From: Bipolaris cookei
Lineage: Eukaryota > Ascomycota > Dothideomycetes > Pleosporales > Pleosporaceae
Direction of reading: 5' to 3'
NCBI GenBank assembly: GCA_002286855.1
Contig: NRSV01000046.1
Span: forward strand, 1 to 64,000
Length of the DNA: 64,000 nucleotides
The notes beneath the pieces were generated by a model. That model did not search any database and was not told the origin of the DNA. It saw only the letters and a list, made by a program, of their open reading frames with translations. Shown in pieces: positions 57,534 to 64,000 of this stretch (the stretch's first letter is position 1; each line of letters starts with the position of its first letter). Position numbers and translations under genes: made by a program.

Positions 57534-59503
57534 AGTGTGGGTGTGAGAGCAGTTATTTGCATGATTTTCTTTGCTTGCCGGATCTGCGGGTCGAAGACTA
57601 CTAGTCTTAAGCCGGTATTTGGGTCCACAACAATGCAGTCCGCTTGTCTCAGCGAGTGGACTGCTCACTCGATCAAGGCGTTGTTGCAATGTCTCTGGGT
57701 TGCCGACACATGACCTGGACGCTCCAGCACGCTTTGGTGGGAGAAGTCTCACTGTGACGCGGAACGACTTACAAGATTTCTACAGTGCAACGAGGATATA
57801 GCCCGTATGGATTAATGACTTGACGATTATAACGAGCATACCCGGGGTGAAGAAGGAAGAGAGGTCTTGTGTTTTCTTTGGAACGACGATGACGATGACG
57901 ATGGGGTTTCAATTCTGGCGCGGGGCAATAGGGTTTATGAGCATGGATGAATGAATCGAGTATGGAGGTACATAATTCTATTTCTGCTTTGAGCAAATTC
58001 ACGACTTGTTGGCGTTAGCAAGTATGTAAAGTAATGTGCAGTGATGTGCAGTGATATGTGAAGGTATTATGAATAGAAGCCCATGATTGCCAACGCGGTG
58101 GGATGTGGGGGTCAGGCTCTCTGGCGGGCGGCTTGCTTTTTTTTGGTGGAGGGACAGTGGCAGTGTTGCATGCAGCAAGCGGCAAGGGGCTGGCGCGCAC
58201 GATCAGACCACAAGTTCATTGAACAAAAAGGCCGTGGCTTGTCTGCCGCAAAGCCATCAACCCGAGTGGCTAGTATTACACTCCCGCGCACTGCACCTAT
58301 ATTCGTCGTCGCAGTCCATGCATCGTCATGCCGCCCTTGCCAATGGCCATCGGTGCTACTAAAAATATACATGCGTATCATTGTCTTGTCTTGTCCTGTC
58401 TCTTCCCCAACACCCAGGCCCAAGGCAACCAACCAACCAGTTGCATGATGCCGCCCCCGCCCCTTTGCTTCGTTCATTCCACGGGCGCTTCCCACCACAG
58501 CACAAGCAGCAGCAACATGGTACTGCATGCCCACTTTTTGTGGGAAAAATCCCTAGGCACACATACATACAGCCAATGCCCAGCGTAATCTGCCTACTTA
58601 CCCGTTCCCCACTGCCTTAGGCGCCCGCGCACAACCCCGACTTATCCGCCCGCCCACCCAATACAAGGCTGTAAACGCCCCCCCTCGTCGTTTGACACCG
58701 TGCATGCATGCTGACTAGGCGGGGGGTCTTGTTCAACTCTACTGTGGTACACCGTGCATCGTTGGCCATGCGTGCATTGCAACTGGCTCTGGACCCACGT
58801 TTCAGGGTGCGAGAAAGTGTGTGTGGTGGTGGTTGTGGTGGTTGGCCCCCGGGAATTAACTATGTGGGTTCAGAAGTTGGCCTGTCCTGCCGCCTGTTTG
58901 GTTCCATGTGAGTGTGCAAGTATGTGGTGGTACCTCACGTACATATCTCCTCTCTTGTATGCCTTGTATAAGGTTATTCGTGTATTCGCCCCCCCTTCAG
59001 CCTCTTTTCTGATTTCTCTTTCCTTTTCCGAACTCTGATATTGCCATGGAGGTGGCTTAATGAGAGATACTACCACGTTTATTTTTTAAAGTTTACATTA
59101 CACGGCGACGACGACGTCGTCCCTCGTCCCTCCTCATCCTCCTTTTTATTGCAGACGCCGTACGTATGGAGCGAAAGCGAAGCCGAAGTCTTTTGCACGA
59201 ATCGAATTTTTTGCTTTTTTCTGTCAATACGAAGCCTAGTTCTTGTTTTGGGCTGGACCTCCTCGTTTCGTTCTCCACCACTTGCTTCTGTCGGGATATC
59301 ATCTTGATTTATTTCCTTCTTTTCTAGTTTTTGTCTTCATTCTCAGCTCTTCGTGCGCCAACTACGTCCTTCTTGCCTCCTGCCTGGTTCCAGGGATCCA
59401 TCGACTTCTCTTTTCCCTAGGCATATCTTTTGCGCGCGCACGCCCCTGGTTATTGAGAGAAGAACATCTTTTTTGTCGCACGTTACTCTGGGTTGCAGGC
59501 GCT
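57534..59503. other. Gene-free interval (2 kb)
   Basis: No supported gene. A small GACGAT repeat lies near 57885-57902. A T-rich and C/T-rich leader precedes the DOMON gene at 59504. Confidence 0.5.
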
Positions 59504-61124
59504 ATGATGGGTTCGCAACGAGAGATGATGGGTGTGGCACTTGCGCTGCTAGCATGTAAGTCTTTGGTCTCTGCTCTAGTCGGAATGTGTAATATTATAC
59601 TAGAGGAACGGGATGACGTATTTGGTCTGATCAAGGGGTTTACTAACATGTTTGTATAGTCTTCTTGCCAATTGCAACAGCGCAAAGCACGACTTCCAAC
59701 ATCACTGCAGTATCCACTTTTTACTTTGACCACACAGAAACCCAGTTTTCAGTCAATGTTGCGGACGACTCGGACGATGTCTTTATCTATTTCGCCAGTC
59801 CGGCGTACTCGTGGGTCGGCGTTGGATTTGGACCCAAGATGCAAGGGAGTCTGATGTTCGTCATGTATCCCGACAGCAAGGGCGACAGTACGTTTTCTCT
59901 TCATCTGCCTGGATCCTCAAACTTTCAATCCCAGAGAAACAAAACAAGCCGTACTAACCTCAAACCAGATGTCACTGTCTCCCCACGCATCGGCTCCTCA
60001 GGCGCGGAGCCTACTTTCAACTCTTCAATTGACCTCTCTATCCTACCCGGCACCACTATCAACGACTCAATGCTCATCCTAAAGGCACGCTGCGGCAACT
60101 GCCGCGACTACATGGACGTGAAAGCAGAATCTCAATCCATGATTTATGCGTTCGGTAATGGCAAGAATCTCATGTCCAACTCGCCATCAGCAAACCTCGC
60201 GCGCCATTTTGGCTATGGCTCCTTCACCATGAACCTGCGCGCTGCCAATGGCCCTGGAGGCGTGCCCGCAAAAAGCAATGCACCAAACGGCGTCGAGATG
60301 CAAGGAGAAATGACCCGCGATCACGATCGCGCGAACCTCGCTCACGCTATCATGGGCTGCCTTGCACTCTTTATCCTCTGGCCATTAAACCTGATTGCTG
60401 TGGCGGTATTCAAAAACATCAAGATCCACGTGATATTCAGCGCCGTCATCCTGGTATTCCTGATTGTCAGCTTTGCCCTGGGCGGGGTCATCAGCGGACA
60501 ATACAACCGCGTAAGTCATTTTTCCCCATTTGCTCCTTCGCACACAAACATACTAACCACCATCACCACCAACAGTCCAAAGCCTTCAACACCCCCCACC
60601 AAATCTTCGCCTTGGTTGCCATCCTCCCCTTACTCTTAACGGCGCTCCTCCCCGCTTTCAACTACATCAACGCCCGCCTCCGCAGCCTACACACGCCCCT
60701 CGCCTCCACATCCTTCGTGTTGCTCGTCCTAACCGGCGGCCTAGGCCTACAACTCTCCTCCCAAACCCGCCCCATCATCCTCGTCTACACGTCCCTCTCC
60801 CTCGGTGTCTTCATGTTCCTGATCCTCATGCACACCTGCATTCACAGACGGGGCTCCGCGTATGCGCGCGCGCTGAATCGCGGGTCCCACGACGACGCTA
60901 TCATGCTCGCCAAAATGGACGAGTGCAGGAGTATTCCCAGCGCGGGCGGTCTGGGACACCAGCCCCCACCGCCGTATCCGCCGCCGTATGGAAATGCGGA
61001 CCTGAGTAGCGTGCAGCATCAGAGGAATGGGAGTCGCTCCATGTATGGGGGTGGCACAATGCCGGGACCGCAGTATTTGCTTAATATGCATCCCGGGGTG
61101 CCGGTACAGGTTAGTCGAATGTGA
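59504..61124 (+). CDS. DOMON and cytochrome b561 domain membrane protein
   Basis: Four exons (59504-59555, 59660-59887, 59969-60510, 60576-61124) give 456 residues; the intron branch sites at 59953 and 60551 are TACTAAC. A signal peptide (MMGVALALLAFFLPIATAQ) is followed by a DOMON domain (about residues 20-200) with the heme-binding style of cellobiose dehydrogenase cytochrome domains (DVFIYFASPAYSWVGVGFG; LMFVMYPDSKGDNVTVSPR after splicing). Next is a cytochrome b561-type set of helices (AHAIMGCLALFILWPLNLI; FNTPHQIFALVAILPLLL) with His residues that would bind heme. The C-tail is Pro/Tyr-rich (PPPPYPPPYG). Such proteins pass electrons across the membrane, possibly for iron reduction or extracellular oxidases. 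No FAD or dehydrogenase part is present. Confidence 0.88.
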
Positions 61125-62855
61125 GAGGGGGTCGTTGGAGAATAAGGTGCGAGGAAGAGAAAGATTTACGATGACGATGATGTGATTTTTGCATTGCGAG
61201 GCTGGCATAGCATGGAGAGTGCTTGTATGGTTCAATCACTCTCTTTTTGATTACTTTTTTTTCTAGTTGAAGCAGCTTTTGTTGTTTTACGAGCGAAAGA
61301 TACCATGGTGTGTTTGTTGGGCGAGTTTGAGTATGTATGTGCATGATATTGGTTTCTGTAAGATAGCATGGATTGGGTCAATGTGTGAGGGCTTCGTAGA
61401 GTAAATGTACCTGTGTTTCTTGCCCGCTGAACCATATTTGATGACTTCAAAGAATGGGATTGATAGTGGCAAAATGTGCAATGTCGATCAAAAAGACTCG
61501 AATGGGAATCATGCGTTGCTTTTTTTCTAAGTACATTATGTATTAAATTTAGTTGCGTACTCACCATACAAGCACATGACCAAGTCCTCCAAAGCAGATG
61601 CGTACCTGCATCAATACCATGTTATCTACCTCTCACACACCTCACCTTACTCCATCGCTACTTTATCCCAAGTCCCCTCTACCCAACGCCCCGACTCTGC
61701 GACAACAAGCCCGACAACCAAATTGTTGCATCACGATGCCCCATATCCCCGAAACGCTCCGTTTGACGGAAGTACACCCCACTGCATAATTCACCAAAAG
61801 AATTATACTTTATTCGCAACCAAACAACAAGGTTATGTAAATCTCCGGAACCACCGATTGAAAAGCACATCGCTGGTGTTGCGTTGTTCGCCTAATCAAG
61901 CAGAAACAGTCTCATCGGCATGGGAAAAACAAACAATAGATACAGTTGTAACCACGCCCAAACCCCACATTGGAGTATTTCTGGGTTGTTTCAATATGAT
62001 AATGCGGCAACAAGTCTGTTAATAGCCAGCCTTAACTTGGCAGGTTTACAGTTTAAACGGCCGTTTGTCGCGCGTCGGTCCGACGGATGCGATTAAGCTT
62101 TGAGAGAAGCTGACTACTTATATGTGACTGACGCCGAGGTAGATATGCTGGACGGCAGAGATACGGTGTCAGCTTAACAGGACATTGTACCGATTGGCGT
62201 GAGTGCATTGCCGGTGCGGCGTACACAACGCCACGAGATGAGGTTACACAAGGCATGACCGGAGAGCTGCGGATGCTGGATCATGGAGTGGAATGGTTGT
62301 CATTGAATGGGTACACATGCAGCTGTTGAGCGGATCTCGATATCAACGAGTACAAAAAAGCAGTGGCTTGCTTGCTTCTGGTGTTGTGCATTTGCTACAT
62401 GTACCGCTCCGGGATGTGATGATCCCCGCTCCATTAGCGCATTGGGTTGATAAGAGCGTGGCGCTGGGCTGGGCTGGGCCATCCATTCGCCGTGGAACGT
62501 CCGAAAACAAGACGACGGCATAGCAAAACTGCCCCACGTATAGCTCTTCAAGGCGTGCAAATTGCGCAAAGATACCAGAGTAAGAGGTTCTGCTTTAAAT
62601 ATATTGGCATGTTCAGGCACATCGATAGGTGTTTCGCTGGTTGCTTCATCAAGTGTTTCACGAAGGGTGCGACACTCTGACAAAAGGTGGTCGGGGTCCA
62701 TTGGTGTTGCACGTGACGATGACGCGGCGGATTATCCTAAGGTTGCGCCATATGAGGCACTGCCTTCCTCTGACCCCGAACTCCTTATTACCTTCAATTC
62801 TGCACCATCTTTCACTCTCTTGTCATTTGATTCTTGTCACCAAACAATCTCTACA
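61125..62855. other. Gene-free interval (1.7 kb)
   Basis: Short frames only; AT-rich near 61130-61560. No repeat or RNA gene was noticed. The last ~100 bp are the C/T-rich leader of the gene at 62856. Confidence 0.5.
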
Positions 62856-64000
62856 ATGTCTCCTACCAAACTGGGCGTCTTTGCAAACTTGGCGCTGGCC
62901 GCCAGCGCCGTTCTCATCCCGTCGACCATAAACTTGGACGAGGCCAGCGAAGGCCACGCCTTGGAAGCGTTTGCGGTTAACCCCTTGCAGCGATCTGTTG
63001 AGCTTGAATGCCCAGGATGCGCTTTCGCAACCCTGGACGGGGATTCACTCAAATGGAAGGAGGGCGCAGGCAACACATTCGTACGTTGTGCAACCTAGAC
63101 ACCAAAACGTGGCATACTAACCTTGACCAGCGCCTGGACTTTGACGTTGGACCCCAGGATGAGGCTCTCAACCTTGACAGCGCACAAATCTTTCCTCCTT
63201 CGGTTGGCATGGCCTTTGCGACATACCATCTTACCCAAATGGACCCTTCTTCGGACGACAACCTGCGTCTTCGGATCACAGGCTTTGAGTTTGACTTCAA
63301 CGGCGCCGAGACCATTTCAGAAGAGGGTACTGAGCTTCTTCCGATGATGCTTAAGATTACATCAGTTGAAGATATTCCTATGGATCCTCCTATGCTACAA
63401 ATCAACATGCTAAAGGATGCCGAGGGCCGCCTTATGATTTCATCGTTTAACAAGGCCGAGCCCAGCAGGGCTAGACCTTCGGAGCAGGAATGCAACCAAT
63501 GGCCTATGTACTGCAAGTGGAAGGGCATCATGGCCGACCGCCTCGAACAGCTCAAGCACATGGGCAAGCCCAAGCCTGGGTGCCACATGCGTATGCGCCC
63601 TCACAACCCCATGGAACATGAGGGCAAGCCGCCACACCGCTTCCACCCCGGCAGGCCTCATGGTGAGGGCCAACACCACCATGGACATCATCACCGCATT
63701 GCCATGTTTGCCCGTCGTGCTTTCTTCACCATTTTCGTTCCTATTCTCATTGGCGTCTTTGCTGGTACCCTGACATACCTGGTGGGCATGACGCTAGGAT
63801 GCCTAATTGCCATGACGGTTGCCAAGTTCCGTGGCCAGAGGTACCAAGCCATTGCTCTGCGTGAGGAGGATGTCGAGGACTTTGAAGATGGTGATGTTGA
63901 AGAGGGCCTGAAGACGGGAGAGCAGGGTGAGAAGGAGGAATTTGCTGAGCTTCCAGCATACGATGCCCCTCCCGTGTATGATGAGGCTGCGGACAAGACT
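62856..64000 (+). CDS. Secretory-pathway membrane protein, DUF7728-like, cut by the window edge
   Basis: Exon 1 (62856-63080) and exon 2 (63131 to the edge), joined by a 50-bp intron, give at least 365 residues. A signal peptide (MSPTKLGVFANLALAASAVLIP) precedes a lumenal part with HALEAFAVNPLQRSVELECPGCAFA, which I recall from a fungal family named DUF7728. A His/Pro/Gly-rich stretch (GEGQHHHGHHHRIAMF) follows, then a strong membrane segment (FFTIFVPILIGVFAGTLTYLVGMTLGCLIAM) and an acidic cytoplasmic tail. The tail holds LPAYDAPPVYDEA, containing a PPVY motif of the kind bound by WW-domain ubiquitin ligases such as Rsp5. The stop codon lies beyond 64000. Confidence 0.82.

Overview
The window reads as a filamentous ascomycete nuclear chromosome. 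Genes are monocistronic on both strands, and most are broken by short GT-AG introns (about 47-120 bp) with CTNAC/CTAAC-type branch sites. Gene-free stretches of 1-4 kb separate them. The protein repertoire (Hst2-type sirtuin, Doa1, hexose transporter, NFX1-type helicase, DOMON-cytochrome b561, small secreted cysteine-rich proteins) and transposons carrying C-to-T-type stop codons suggest a Pezizomycotina genome, most likely a Dothideomycete of the Pleosporales. That placement is inference from protein resemblance, not a database result.

Layout. 1-4600 is a transposon block: the end of a Fot1/pogo-type element running off the left edge, then two related pogo-type elements only 2 bp apart. 5042-7431 holds an Hst2-like sirtuin and a coactosin-like actin-binding protein, converging. 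9623-10288 encodes a single-pass membrane protein, 11158-13738 a combined TALE-homeodomain/C2H2 regulator, and 16472-18236 a hexose transporter. 18788-23077 is a 4.3 kb hAT element that contains an internally deleted pogo element, whose left end was itself hit by a 5'-truncated LINE; target-site duplications support this order. A DUF2237-type gene (23287-23816) lies next to it.

26060-28432 encodes a Doa1/Ufd3-like WD40-PFU-PUL protein and 30464-31825 a BTB-domain protein, divergent. 34033-34619 is a damaged secreted cysteine-rich gene. 36544-36992 is a spliced gene for a secreted peptide precursor with a Lys-Arg site and twelve cysteines. 38300-40108 is a second sugar transporter. 44524-49299 carries a cytochrome P450, a secreted PI-PLC-like protein and a lipocalin-like protein. 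49544-53388 is a large SF1 helicase with NFX1-like fingers and 46 glutamates in a row encoded by a GAA microsatellite. 55884-57533 is an Arg/Asp-rich DUF8035-like protein, 59504-61124 a DOMON-b561 membrane protein, and 62856 to the right edge a membrane protein with a PPVY motif.

I see no operon-like or clear biosynthetic-cluster logic; the cellular genes look like unrelated housekeeping and accessory functions. I found no clearly new multi-gene system. The strongest leads are the 12-cysteine secreted peptide, the nested transposon stack, the TIR-sharing pogo family with one nearly intact copy, and the long glutamate tract.
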